Below, piece after piece: positions 32,623 through 40,188 of a DNA stretch of 64,000 nt (positions are counted from its first letter, which is position 1; every line of letters begins with the position of its first letter). The notes beneath the pieces were generated by a model. That model saw only the letters and a list, made by a program, of their open reading frames with translations, had not been told where the DNA came from and ran no database searches. This DNA is from Granulicella sapmiensis (GTDB taxonomy: Bacteria > Acidobacteriota > Terriglobia > Terriglobales > Acidobacteriaceae): contig JAMFSR010000026.1 in NCBI GenBank assembly GCA_026225395.1, forward strand, positions 310,001 to 374,000, in the 5' to 3' direction. A program made the position numbers and the translations under genes.

Positions 32623-34095
32623 TCACTCCATCCGAAGCCAGTGTGGTTTGTACTGACTCAGCAGCAGCGGTGGCAGGTCCATTTCCAGCCGGAAATTCCC
32701 CGCCGAGCGGTACGGAATGAAGGTCAGCACCGCGCCCGGACAGACGGCCCCGCCCAACGGCACCAGGGACTGGGCAACCGGGTCTACCCGTATACCACCG
32801 CCCAGTGAATGGATGACGGAGACGGCCGCATGTGTCGTTCCGCCGCAGCTCTCTCCCGACACCGGACCCGTTACCCGTGTCGGCGAGGGCCCATGGCCGG
32901 AATACCAGCAGGAGAGATTGTTGCCCGAGATGTTCCGCCTGAGAAGCACGCAGACACCACCGTCCGGGACACGAAAGCGGTCGCTCACCTTCACCGTCTC
33001 GGGCTGTCCGGGCAGCAGGCGCTCCGCCGCCACACTCACGTGCATGCGCACGCTGGTCCCCTGGACACTCCAGAAGATGCTCGACGGTACAAGGAGGATG
33101 AGGTCCTCGGACTCCATCGCCAGAGAGCGCCATGGCGAAACGTAATGAAAGCCCGGGCCATCGATCGTGAAGGAAACGCTCGCATCCTGCACCCGGGCCG
33201 CAGGATCGGCATCTCGATAAGCAAGCGGCAGTTCCACCGGCTCCATCCCTTGCGTATCCGTGATGCTTGGTCTAACTCGCGCAGCCGGGCCGGAAGCACT
33301 CGGGGTGAAACTGAGGCTCACCGTCCCGCTTTTTGCCAGGGGGTAATGCTGGCGAATCAAGACGCTCGAAAGTCCGCCAAGATTCGTCGCGGAGCAACCG
33401 AAGTAGAGGCCAAAGTAAAACACCCCGGTGGTCAACAGCATGGTCCACGTCCGCTCCGTCCGCCGCGTGGCGTACTGATAGATCAGCGTTCCGACCAGCG
33501 AACCCGCGACAAGGAGCGAGCACGCCTGAAATACAAAGGGCGGCATCACGCGCGGAATCGTCAGGTTGTCCAGCAACGCCAGAACTCCCGCCCAGCTCAG
33601 AGCCAGAACGGTCAGCGCCAGAACCGTCCGCGAGATCGACGCGGTTACTGCTGCAAGCAGTGTGAACGGTAGCAGGACGATCCCCACAAAAAACAACAAG
33701 TTTAGGAAAACACTCTCCAGGGCGGCCCCCAGCTCCAACCCCGCCCGCAGTACAAGGTAAGCCTGCACGACGGCAAACGGCGCAAGGATGCAAACCGCAA
33801 GGAACAACATCTTTGCCCCCAGCAGTGAGCTCCACCGATACGGCCGCGTCACCCAGAACTGGTGATCGCCCACCAGGCTCTCTTCGTGAACAGTCCGTGT
33901 GATGAGCACCAGCCACGCGATGGGCAGTAGAAACGTAACCAGCGTGGCGAACATCTGCAGCATCTCGCTGCCCGAAGCGCCAGGCCATCGCAGCGGCGTG
34001 ACCACGGCGAAAGCAACCAGCAAGCCGCAGTACATCGCCAGTTCTGGCGTCAGATGACGAACATCTTTCCGAAAGATATGCAGCGCTTGCTTCAT
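32623..34095 (-). CDS. ABC-2-type permease with large C-terminal extracytoplasmic domain
   Basis: A 490-residue membrane protein starting MKQALHIFRKDVRHL. The first 250 residues have about seven membrane helices (LVAFAVVTPL, ATLVTFLLPIAWLVLI, LFLAVCILAPFAVV and so on). Residues about 260-490 are hydrophilic with beta character and two or more cysteines, so they probably lie outside the membrane. It overlaps the ATP-binding subunit gene by 4 bp and is the last gene of the GntR/ABC operon. The helical part fits ABC-2 permeases of YtrB-type systems; the large domain is not one I recognise. Confidence 0.75.
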   Translation of the reverse strand: MKQALHIFRKDVRHLTPELAMYCGLLVAFAVVTPLRWPGASGSEMLQMFATLVTFLLPIAWLVLITRTVHEESLVGDHQFWVTRPYRWSSLLGAKMLFLAVCILAPFAVVQAYLVLRAGLELGAALESVFLNLLFFVGIVLLPFTLLAAVTASISRTVLALTVLALSWAGVLALLDNLTIPRVMPPFVFQACSLLVAGSLVGTLIYQYATRRTERTWTMLLTTGVFYFGLYFGCSATNLGGLSSVLIRQHYPLAKSGTVSLSFTPSASGPAARVRPSITDTQGMEPVELPLAYRDADPAARVQDASVSFTIDGPGFHYVSPWRSLAMESEDLILLVPSSIFWSVQGTSVRMHVSVAAERLLPGQPETVKVSDRFRVPDGGVCVLLRRNISGNNLSCWYSGHGPSPTRVTGPVSGESCGGTTHAAVSVIHSLGGGIRVDPVAQSLVPLGGAVCPGAVLTFIPYRSAGNFRLEMDLPPLLLSQYKPHWLRME

Positions 34096-35033
34096 GCCCG
34101 CCTCCGGTTCTGCGATTGCCTGGACTTCACGAGTGCAAGGAAGATCGTGCGCAGCGTCATCGGTTCTGCCTGGATATCACCTGCTTGTGGAAACAGCTCC
34201 CGTACTTGCTCTTCCAGTGGCTCGGTCTCTGCGTTGCTATGCACGAATCGAAAAACCGATTCACTCGATTCCGTCATGAGCCAACTCGCAGGGAACCTCA
34301 TAGGCGGCACTGTTCCGGCACCCTCAAGCGTCACGGTCACCTCGCGAAACCGCGCCGTGAGCCTATCCATCGACTCGGCAAACAACAACCTGCCTTGGTG
34401 CAGAAATGCCACATGCGTGGCGAAGGATTCGATTTCTGCCAGATCGTGCGACGAGATCACGATGGTTGTCCCTGCCTCGGCCTCGCCTGGCGCGTTATCG
34501 CTGAGCCGGTCCAGCAGCGTCTCAATCAGCTCGTCCCGTACCAGCGGATCGAGCCCTGAGAACGGCTCATCCATCACGATCAGCGACGGCCGAAACGCCA
34601 GCACGCTGGCCAACGCTGCCTTCATCCGCATGCCGCGCGAAAGATGCTCCAGCTTGCGATCGCTCGGCAACTCAAGTTCGTCAAGAAGGTCGCCTTCATC
34701 CCACGTGGGATAGAACGGCTGCAGGTAGTCCATGAACTCCCGCACTGTCATCCAGTCCGGCATCTGCTGATTTTCCGAAACGTAGCCAATGCGGGTAAAC
34801 GACGCGCCGTTGAGCGCCGTCGAACCTTCTCCAAGAACGGTCGCGCTTCCGCTCGTCGGTTGGACAATGTTCAACAGCAGCTTGATCAATGTCGTCTTGC
34901 CTGCACCGTTGTGGCCCACCAGGGCAAAAATGGCGCCGCGCGGAATCACGAGATCGAGTGGCGCAAGAGCATCTGTCTGGGCAAAGCTCTTATGAAGCTG
35001 GCGGACTTCGATGGCGGGAAGGTTGTCAATCAT
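34092..35033 (-). CDS. ABC transporter ATP-binding subunit (YtrB type)
   Basis: A 313-residue ATPase with Walker A GHNGAGKTT, the Q-loop YVSENQQMP, signature HLSRGMRMK (in place of LSGGQ, as in many drug/antibiotic ABC-2 systems), Walker B PSLIVMDEPFSGLDPLVR and the H-switch VISSHDLAE. The last 80 residues form the extra C-terminal domain typical of this group. It lies between the YtrA-like regulator and the permease, overlapping both by 4 bp, so the three proteins are made from one message. Confidence 0.92.
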   Translation of the reverse strand: MIDNLPAIEVRQLHKSFAQTDALAPLDLVIPRGAIFALVGHNGAGKTTLIKLLLNIVQPTSGSATVLGEGSTALNGASFTRIGYVSENQQMPDWMTVREFMDYLQPFYPTWDEGDLLDELELPSDRKLEHLSRGMRMKAALASVLAFRPSLIVMDEPFSGLDPLVRDELIETLLDRLSDNAPGEAEAGTTIVISSHDLAEIESFATHVAFLHQGRLLFAESMDRLTARFREVTVTLEGAGTVPPMRFPASWLMTESSESVFRFVHSNAETEPLEEQVRELFPQAGDIQAEPMTLRTIFLALVKSRQSQNRRRA

Positions 35034-35431
35034 TCGGGTTCTCCTGCATTTGGGGTCGAGAGGCGTTTCCAGTGCCGGCTAATCGCCGAAGTCACATCGT
35101 CCAGGTCGATCGAAAGGCGCTTCGCCTCAACAACCAGTGCCTCAATCTGCGGTCCAAGAAGATCGGTTCGCTGCGTGGCCGTCGATCCCGGCAGTTCGGC
35201 GACAACGGTTCCAATGCCGGGGCGCGATTCGAGCAGGCCGTCGTTCAGCAGCTGAGCGATCACCTTATGCGCCGTGTTCGGATTGATCTTCAGCTCGCGC
35301 GATAGCATCCGCACCGAAGGGAACGGCTCCCCTGCTCGCAGTTGCCCAGCCACAATCGCCCGCGTCGCAGCATAAACAGCCTGCTCCGAGATCGGAACGC
35401 CCGGACGGAAGGTGACGCGAAAAGGGATCAC
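35030..35431 (-). CDS. GntR-family regulator, YtrA subfamily
   Basis: A 133-residue regulator with a GntR winged helix (about 10-80: VPISEQAVYAATRAIVAGQLRAGEPFPSVRMLSRELKINPNTAHKVIAQLLNDGLLE) and the short YtrA-type C-terminal helix domain. The start is taken as the GTG at 35431. The reading frame is open to 35500, but the codons in between are the operator and promoter. With this start the predicted transcript begins at or very near the GTG, so the mRNA would be leaderless. It heads the regulator-ATPase-permease operon and probably represses it. Confidence 0.85.
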   Translation of the reverse strand: MIPFRVTFRPGVPISEQAVYAATRAIVAGQLRAGEPFPSVRMLSRELKINPNTAHKVIAQLLNDGLLESRPGIGTVVAELPGSTATQRTDLLGPQIEALVVEAKRLSIDLDDVTSAISRHWKRLSTPNAGEPE

Positions 35432-35433
35432 AA

Positions 35434-35467
35434 GTGTACTAATACATCTAGTACACCTTGGATGCAA
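35434..35467 (-). promoter_or_regulatory. YtrA-type operator and overlapping promoter
   Basis: A perfect inverted repeat GTGTACTA-N7-TAGTACAC occupies 35434-35456. On the minus strand it contains the -10 TATTAG (35444-35439), 17 bp from TTGCAT (35467-35462) as -35. The GTG start at 35431 is seven bases after the -10, where transcription should begin. A GntR repressor bound here would block the promoter. Confidence 0.78.
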
Positions 35468-35650
35468 CACATTTCTTAGTGATAACCGCCTGAAAGCCAT
35501 GCCGCATGGTTTTAGGTCTTATCCCGAGCATGTGACAAATGTCTTACACGCGACATAAGCATTCAGGACATCTCGAACCGCAGTTGCGGCGTTCTATCAG
35601 CAGGACAACAAATACGTGCTCGCCGGCGTGCCTTGTTCTGGAGGATTCCT

Positions 35651-35956
35651 ATGCCGCAGCAACGAGGCAAAATCGTCTGGTTTTCTACTTCCAAAGGCTT
35701 TGGCTTCATCAAGAGAGATGCCGGGGAGGATGTTTTCTGTGCCTATAACGCCGTTTCGCCGACCGACAGCCTTCTCCTCCGGGACGGCGTCGAAGTCGCG
35801 TTCGACGTCTCAGGCCCGCAAGGCCTGCAGGCCGAGAATGTCTCCCTGGTCCGCCAGCTAGCCCCCAGCTACGGTTGGATCGCCCTGCGCAGGAAAATCG
35901 TCGCCTGGGGATTGTCGTTGTACCGCTCGCAGGGCTCATACCCTCGTCTCCGGTAG
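35651..35956 (+). CDS. Cold-shock-domain protein with C-terminal extension
   Basis: A 101-residue protein whose first 68 residues are a cold-shock domain: RGKIVWFSTSKGFGFIKRDAGEDVFCAYNAV has the RNP1-like KGFGFI and RNP2-like DVFCAY nucleic-acid-binding motifs (the usual DVFVH is altered to DVFCAY), then LQAENVSLV ends the domain. Residues 69-101 are extra compared with CspA. The ATG at 35651 has a good GGAGG site. The last 88 bp lie antisense to the 3' end of the MarR-GNAT gene, so the extension may be an accident of overlap. Confidence 0.85.
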   Translation: MPQQRGKIVWFSTSKGFGFIKRDAGEDVFCAYNAVSPTDSLLLRDGVEVAFDVSGPQGLQAENVSLVRQLAPSYGWIALRRKIVAWGLSLYRSQGSYPRLR

Positions 35957-36759
35957 AGATCGATCGCAACCTCTAAATCGTCCTTGGTGTCGAGATATAC
36001 CCAATGCAGGCCCAGTTGTGCCGCAAAGGCTTCCAGCGTATCCATAAGCGACTTGGCGAGCCCCTTGCCCCGGAACTCCGGACGCACATAAAGCCGCTTG
36101 CACTCAGCCGCGCCCGGAATCGAAGGCAGCGGGCGAAGCATGACGCAGGCCGCAGGCGTTTCGCCCACATAGGCAATCCAGAAACCGCCCGCCTTGTCCG
36201 CCAGCAGCTTCCGCAGGCCGGCTGGCGTATCCCGCTGAACCACCCCCACCAGCTCGTAATACTCGCCGAGCAACAGGCGCACGTCGGCCAGATCTTTCAG
36301 ATCCGCGCGCAGGGTCTTTACCTCTTCGGCGGTGTGCTGCAGAATGTCCTGCACGGTGGCGATCGCGGCGATCAGCGCTTCCCGGCGGCCCTCATCAAGC
36401 GGATCAAGCGCCTTCTGGATCGCCTCGGTCGAGCGCTCGTCCAGCTTCCTTGCTACTTCGAGTCCCTGCTCGGAAAGCGTTAGCAGCTTTTCCCTCGCAT
36501 CTTTTGCGGACACAATTTGCTGAATAAGTCCTCGCCTGGTGAGCGACGTGAGCAGGCGGCTGATATATCCGGCGTCCAGCTCGAGAATCTTCCGTATCGC
36601 TGCCGCGGTAAGCCCCGGTTGCCGCAGCAGCTCGTAGAGCATGCGGCACTCCGTCAGCGAAAGCTCCGAGCCCATGTACCGGCCGCGCAACAACCCCATC
36701 CGCGCCGTGTAGAAACGGTTGAACTCCCGCCAGATACTGATTTGCTGCTGATCGTTCAT
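35869..36759 (-). CDS. MarR-GNAT fusion: winged-helix regulator plus acetyltransferase
   Basis: A 296-residue two-domain protein. Residues about 1-150 are a MarR winged helix (LTAAAIRKILELDAGYISRLLTSLTRRGLIQQIVSAKDAREKLLTLSEQG). Residues about 155-295 are a GNAT fold with the acetyl-CoA loop LYVRPEFRGKGLAKSLMDTLEAFA. Such fusions are widespread but mostly uncharacterised; some may acetylate small molecules or proteins while controlling their own operon. A perfect inverted repeat just upstream of the gene is a likely operator. Its 3' end overlaps the cold-shock gene on the other strand by 88 bp. Confidence 0.92.
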   Translation of the reverse strand: MNDQQQISIWREFNRFYTARMGLLRGRYMGSELSLTECRMLYELLRQPGLTAAAIRKILELDAGYISRLLTSLTRRGLIQQIVSAKDAREKLLTLSEQGLEVARKLDERSTEAIQKALDPLDEGRREALIAAIATVQDILQHTAEEVKTLRADLKDLADVRLLLGEYYELVGVVQRDTPAGLRKLLADKAGGFWIAYVGETPAACVMLRPLPSIPGAAECKRLYVRPEFRGKGLAKSLMDTLEAFAAQLGLHWVYLDTKDDLEVAIDLYRRRGYEPCERYNDNPQATIFLRRAIQP

Positions 36760-36787
36760 GAATGCACCGCCGCCGCGACTTAAATAT

Positions 36788-36806
36788 TAGTTGCTTTTGG
36801 CAACTA
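36788..36806. promoter_or_regulatory. Likely MarR operator upstream of MarR-GNAT gene
   Basis: TAGTTGC at 36788-36794 and GCAACTA at 36800-36806 form a perfect 7-bp inverted repeat with a 5-bp spacer, the size typical of MarR sites. It begins 28 bp before the start codon. On the minus strand it covers the spacer between CTGATA and TAATAT, a possible -35/-10 pair 17 bp apart. Confidence 0.68.
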
Positions 36807-36828
36807 TATCAGTTCCGATCCCACTCTT

Positions 36829-36858
36829 TTGCTTGCGCTTGACAGGCGCGGGTACAAT
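36829..36858 (+). promoter_or_regulatory. Putative promoter upstream of phoH leader
   Basis: TTGCTT (36829-36834) and TACAAT (36853-36858) are 18 bp apart. TTGACA at 36839-36844 is a perfect -35 hexamer but only 8 bp from this -10. A terminator-like hairpin begins about 24 bases downstream. Confidence 0.5.
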
Positions 36859-36881
36859 AAAGACAAGAGAAGATTGAACTC

Positions 36882-36906
36882 AACCCGGCCGATTCGCCGG
36901 GTTTTG
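36882..36906 (+). terminator. Terminator-like hairpin in phoH leader
   Basis: AACCCGGC at 36882-36889 and GCCGGGTT at 36896-36903 form a perfect 8-bp stem with a 6-base loop, followed by TT. Placed some 25 bases after the predicted transcription start, it would give a very short transcript or act as an attenuator for the phoH operon. Confidence 0.6.
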
Positions 36907-37242
36907 CACGTAAGCGTGTGGATTTTTTCGGCAGGGCGGCTTTGCATGCAAGTCCACCGCTAAGTCCAATCCGCTGCGGACTTTGCGCGATCTTGGGGGA
37001 GGGGTGGGGTAGCCACTCAAAATAGCCGAACCGCGAAAGGTGCGCTTATCCACAGGCTGCTTGACGCGAGGTTCGGCCACGGGTTACGCTTGCGCCAACA
37101 TCGTTACTCTATTGGCAACCCTCGCCATATCGGTGGTAGCAAAGCTCGAGGCCAAACTCGCCCGGCAAAGCACGCTACGCAACCTGCCCCCATCCAGAAC
37201 ATCCAACCTACAGGCACTTCCTGACGGAGGTCAGATCCCCGC
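36907..37242 (+). other. Long non-coding leader upstream of phoH
   Basis: No plausible gene was found in these 336 bp. Paired segments are seen: GCCGAACC at 37025-37032 with GGTTCGGC at 37070-37077; two AAGTCC copies near 36951 and 36962, either able to pair with GGACTT near 36979; and CTGAC-GGAG-GTCAG at 37221-37234 just before phoH. The region may be a structured 5' leader. It may equally contain a further promoter, for example TTGACG at about 37061. Confidence 0.45.
37221..37234 (+). promoter_or_regulatory. Hairpin presenting the phoH ribosome binding site
   Basis: CTGAC and GTCAG form a 5-bp stem whose loop is GGAG, the core of the ribosome binding site (GGAGGT, 37226-37231) for the TTG start of phoH at 37243. 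The last bases of the site are within the stem. Confidence 0.5.
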
Positions 37243-38277
37243 TTGGTAAAAAAATCGCTGCAGCTAACCCCCGGAATCGAGCCGCTTTACGGCACGCGCG
37301 ACGAGAATCTTCGTTTGATGGAAGATGGGCTGAACGTCCAGATCGACCTACGATCCGATTCAATACAGGTGCTGGGCGAAGCCACAGCAGTCGACCGAGT
37401 GGAAGTCATCTTTGCCGACTTCGAGCAGCTTCGCAAGCAGGGAGTTCACCCGCACAACGGCGAGCTTCACGCACTGCTGAAGATGGTCGTCGCCGACCCC
37501 ACAGTGACGCTCCGCGGGCTGATTGACAGCGGCAAGCAGCGCCAGGCAGCGGGCGTAAAACGCATGGTGCAGCCACGCTCCACCAACCAGCGCAAGTACG
37601 TGGAAGCCATCGAGTCCAACGACATGGTCTTCGGCCTCGGCCCTGCCGGAACCGGCAAAACCTACCTCGCCGTCGCCATGGCCGTAAGCGCACTGCTGGC
37701 CAAGAAGGTGTCGCGCATCATCCTGGTCCGTCCGGCGGTAGAAGCCGGCGAACGCCTCGGCTTCCTCCCCGGCTCGCTGCAGGAGAAGGTCGACCCCTAT
37801 ATGCGGCCGCTGTACGACGCGCTCTATGATCTGATCGACCCGATCAAGGTCGACAAGATGCTCGAAACCAACGTGATCGAGATCGCGCCGCTCGCCTTTA
37901 TGCGCGGGCGCACGTTGTCGGAAGCCTTCATCATCATGGATGAGGCGCAGAATACGACCAATGAGCAGATGAAGATGTTCCTCACCCGTCTCGGTAACGC
38001 GTCGAAGGCGGTCATTACTGGCGATCTGACGCAGATCGATCTTCCAAACCCCAAGAAGAGTGGCCTGCTCGAAGCGCTGCACGTGCTGGACGGTGTGGAA
38101 GGCATCAAGTTCTGTCACTTTGAGGATGTCGACGTGGTTCGCCACCAGTTGGTGCAGCGGATCGTCCGGGCGTACGACAGCCATGGCCGTGCCGAGCAGC
38201 TTCCGCTGGCGATCGACGGCAATCCAATGGCGCTTCCGACCGAGGAACCGCGCAAACCTGCCCTGAAGCCGCAATAG
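37243..38277 (+). CDS. phoH: PhoH-family ATPase
   Basis: A 344-residue protein with an N-terminal KH-like part (about 1-110) and a helicase/ATPase-like PhoH domain with Walker A FGLGPAGTGKTYLAVAMA, VRPAVEAGERLGFLPG, Walker B EAFIIMDEAQNTTNEQMKMFLTRLG and the sensor-like VITGDLTQIDLP. The role is linked to RNA metabolism, since it is nearly always followed by ybeY as here. The start is a TTG; GGAGGT lies 11 bases upstream, a slightly long spacing. It leads the phoH-ybeY-corC-era-GNAT cluster. Confidence 0.93.
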   Translation: MVKKSLQLTPGIEPLYGTRDENLRLMEDGLNVQIDLRSDSIQVLGEATAVDRVEVIFADFEQLRKQGVHPHNGELHALLKMVVADPTVTLRGLIDSGKQRQAAGVKRMVQPRSTNQRKYVEAIESNDMVFGLGPAGTGKTYLAVAMAVSALLAKKVSRIILVRPAVEAGERLGFLPGSLQEKVDPYMRPLYDALYDLIDPIKVDKMLETNVIEIAPLAFMRGRTLSEAFIIMDEAQNTTNEQMKMFLTRLGNASKAVITGDLTQIDLPNPKKSGLLEALHVLDGVEGIKFCHFEDVDVVRHQLVQRIVRAYDSHGRAEQLPLAIDGNPMALPTEEPRKPALKPQ

Positions 38278-38308
38278 CCAGCTGGCTTGCGATAGCATCA
38301 GAGCAATC

Positions 38309-38809
38309 ATGATGACCTTGGAACCTCCACGAGGGCAGGGAGCTGACGCAACCGACTCCGACAACTGGCGCTCGCTGGGCCTCTCGTGCAGCGGCCTCAG
38401 CCGGTTTATCGGTGTCGCGCAGTCTGCTTTGGGCATGCGCGGCGAGGTGAGCGTGCTGCTCGCGGGGGATCGAACCCTGCGTCGGCTGAACCGTGAGTTT
38501 CGCGACAAAGACAAGGCGACCGATGTGCTAAGTTTCCCGGCAGCGGAAGAGATGGCCGATCAGTTTGCCGGCGATCTCGCGATCTCACTGGACACGGCAC
38601 GGCGTCAGGCTGCCGCGCACGGACACTCGTTGCGCGATGAAGTCCGCGTGTTGTTGTTGCACGGGTTATTGCATCTGGATGGTATGGATCACGAGACCGA
38701 TCACGGAGAGATGGCAGCGAAAGAAGCGGAGCTGCGAACGCGCTTGCGCCTGCCGAATAGCCTGATCGAAAGAGTCACGAAGGGGCGAAAGTCCAGGGCG
38801 GCGGCATGA
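38309..38809 (+). CDS. ybeY: Endoribonuclease YbeY
   Basis: A 166-residue metal-dependent RNase for 16S rRNA 3'-end processing and ribosome quality control. The zinc site is seen as HGLLHLDGMDHETD (H-x3-H-x5-H), and the typical LNREFRDKDKATDVLSFP lies upstream of it. The N-terminal 25 residues, before the domain, are low complexity and may be shorter if an internal start is used. It overlaps the next gene by 4 bp, and PhoH is directly upstream as in most bacteria. Confidence 0.95.
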   Translation: MMTLEPPRGQGADATDSDNWRSLGLSCSGLSRFIGVAQSALGMRGEVSVLLAGDRTLRRLNREFRDKDKATDVLSFPAAEEMADQFAGDLAISLDTARRQAAAHGHSLRDEVRVLLLHGLLHLDGMDHETDHGEMAAKEAELRTRLRLPNSLIERVTKGRKSRAAA

Positions 38810-40155
38810 ACTGGATCTTTGGATTGTCGATCGCGTTGCTGCTGTGCCTGCTTGCGCTGTCAGCGTATATCGACCGGATTTACTTTGAGATGGGTAAATT
38901 CCTGTCGCGCGAGTACGCCGAGAACATCGATGCGTGGGAGCGCTGGGTTGAACCGAAGCTGAGCCTGAGCCGCGAGTCGGCGACGATGTCGGCTTCGGTG
39001 CTCCGGCAGATTGCGCTCTGCGCGCTGGCGTTCTTGATGGCGATGCGGCTGCGCGGCGGGGTAGGACATGATGCCGCAGAGATTGGCCGAACTGTCTTTG
39101 AGCTGCTTCTGGTGCTGGTGTTCTTTGACCGCCTTCTGCCGCAGCTCTTCTTCACGCGCACGCGTGGGCAATGGATCGGGCGTGTCGCATGGCTGATTCG
39201 TGGGCTGTTTTACATCATGCTGCCCGTAACACTGGCGATTGGACTCCTGCTGTCGATTGCGGGTCTCGCGGAGCCTGAAGCAGAAGAGCCGGAGCATCAG
39301 AGCGGTGGCATGGACGCGCTGCTGGAGGCCGGCGAAGAAGAGGGCATTCTGGAAGAAAGCGACCGCGAGCTGGTACGCAGCGTGGTTGAGTTTGGCGACA
39401 AGGTGGTGCGGGAGGTGATGACGCCGCGCCCCGAGATGTTTGCCGTGCCGGGATCGATGTCGCTCGAAGAGTTTACGGCCCATGTGAACGAGCATGGGTT
39501 CTCGCGGGTTCCGGTGTATGGCGAATCGCTCGACGACATTACGGGGATCGTGTTCGCACGAGATCTGTTGGGCGTGAAGGATGCCGACGCGGCGCGGCGG
39601 AAGGTGTCGCAGTTGCAACGTCCAGCGGCGTTTGTGCCCGAAAGTAAGAAGGTCAACGAACTGTTGCGCGAGATGCAACGCCAGAAGCAGCACATGGGCG
39701 TGGTCATCGACGAGTACGGCGGCGTAGCGGGGTTGGTGACGATTGAGGACCTGCTTGAGGCGATCGTCGGCGATATTGAGGACGAACACGATGCGCCGGT
39801 CGACGATGAGCCCGTTGCGGAAGCGGACGGTGCATTTGTAGTGCCTGGAAGCTTTGAAGTGAGCCGGTTGCGAGATCTTTTTGGTGAGAGCCTCCAAACA
39901 AACCGGGTGCCCGGCGATGAAACTTCGTTTGAAGAGGACTCACCAGTCGAGGATGTGCTTCCGCAGCTGCTCACGGGTTATGAGGCGACGACGGTGGGTG
40001 GGCTGGTAAGCGAGATTGCCGGACATATCCCGCTCCCCGGCGAGGTGATTGAGGACGGTCCGCTGCGGTTGGAGGTCATTGAATCCACCGACCGGCTGGT
40101 GGAGCGGGTACGGCTTTCGCTGGCCGGAGTGGTCGCTTCGAGCGAACCCGAGTAA
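38806..40155 (+). CDS. HlyC/CorC-family transporter or cation protein (CNNM/CBS domain)
   Basis: A 449-residue membrane protein. The N-terminal part (about 1-160) has about three to four membrane helices; two CBS domains follow (about 200-330) with REVMTPRPEMFAVPGSMSLEEFTAHVNEHGFSRVPVYGESLDDITGIVFARDLL and VVIDEYGGVAGLVTIEDLLEAIVGDIEDEHD; a C-terminal CorC/HlyC domain (about 350-440) ends the protein. Members help in magnesium or cobalt efflux. The position between ybeY and era is the usual one for this gene. It starts 4 bp inside ybeY. Confidence 0.9.
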   Translation: MNWIFGLSIALLLCLLALSAYIDRIYFEMGKFLSREYAENIDAWERWVEPKLSLSRESATMSASVLRQIALCALAFLMAMRLRGGVGHDAAEIGRTVFELLLVLVFFDRLLPQLFFTRTRGQWIGRVAWLIRGLFYIMLPVTLAIGLLLSIAGLAEPEAEEPEHQSGGMDALLEAGEEEGILEESDRELVRSVVEFGDKVVREVMTPRPEMFAVPGSMSLEEFTAHVNEHGFSRVPVYGESLDDITGIVFARDLLGVKDADAARRKVSQLQRPAAFVPESKKVNELLREMQRQKQHMGVVIDEYGGVAGLVTIEDLLEAIVGDIEDEHDAPVDDEPVAEADGAFVVPGSFEVSRLRDLFGESLQTNRVPGDETSFEEDSPVEDVLPQLLTGYEATTVGGLVSEIAGHIPLPGEVIEDGPLRLEVIESTDRLVERVRLSLAGVVASSEPE

Positions 40156-40188
40156 GCTTGCCGGGCCTATAAGTGCGATCATAGACAA

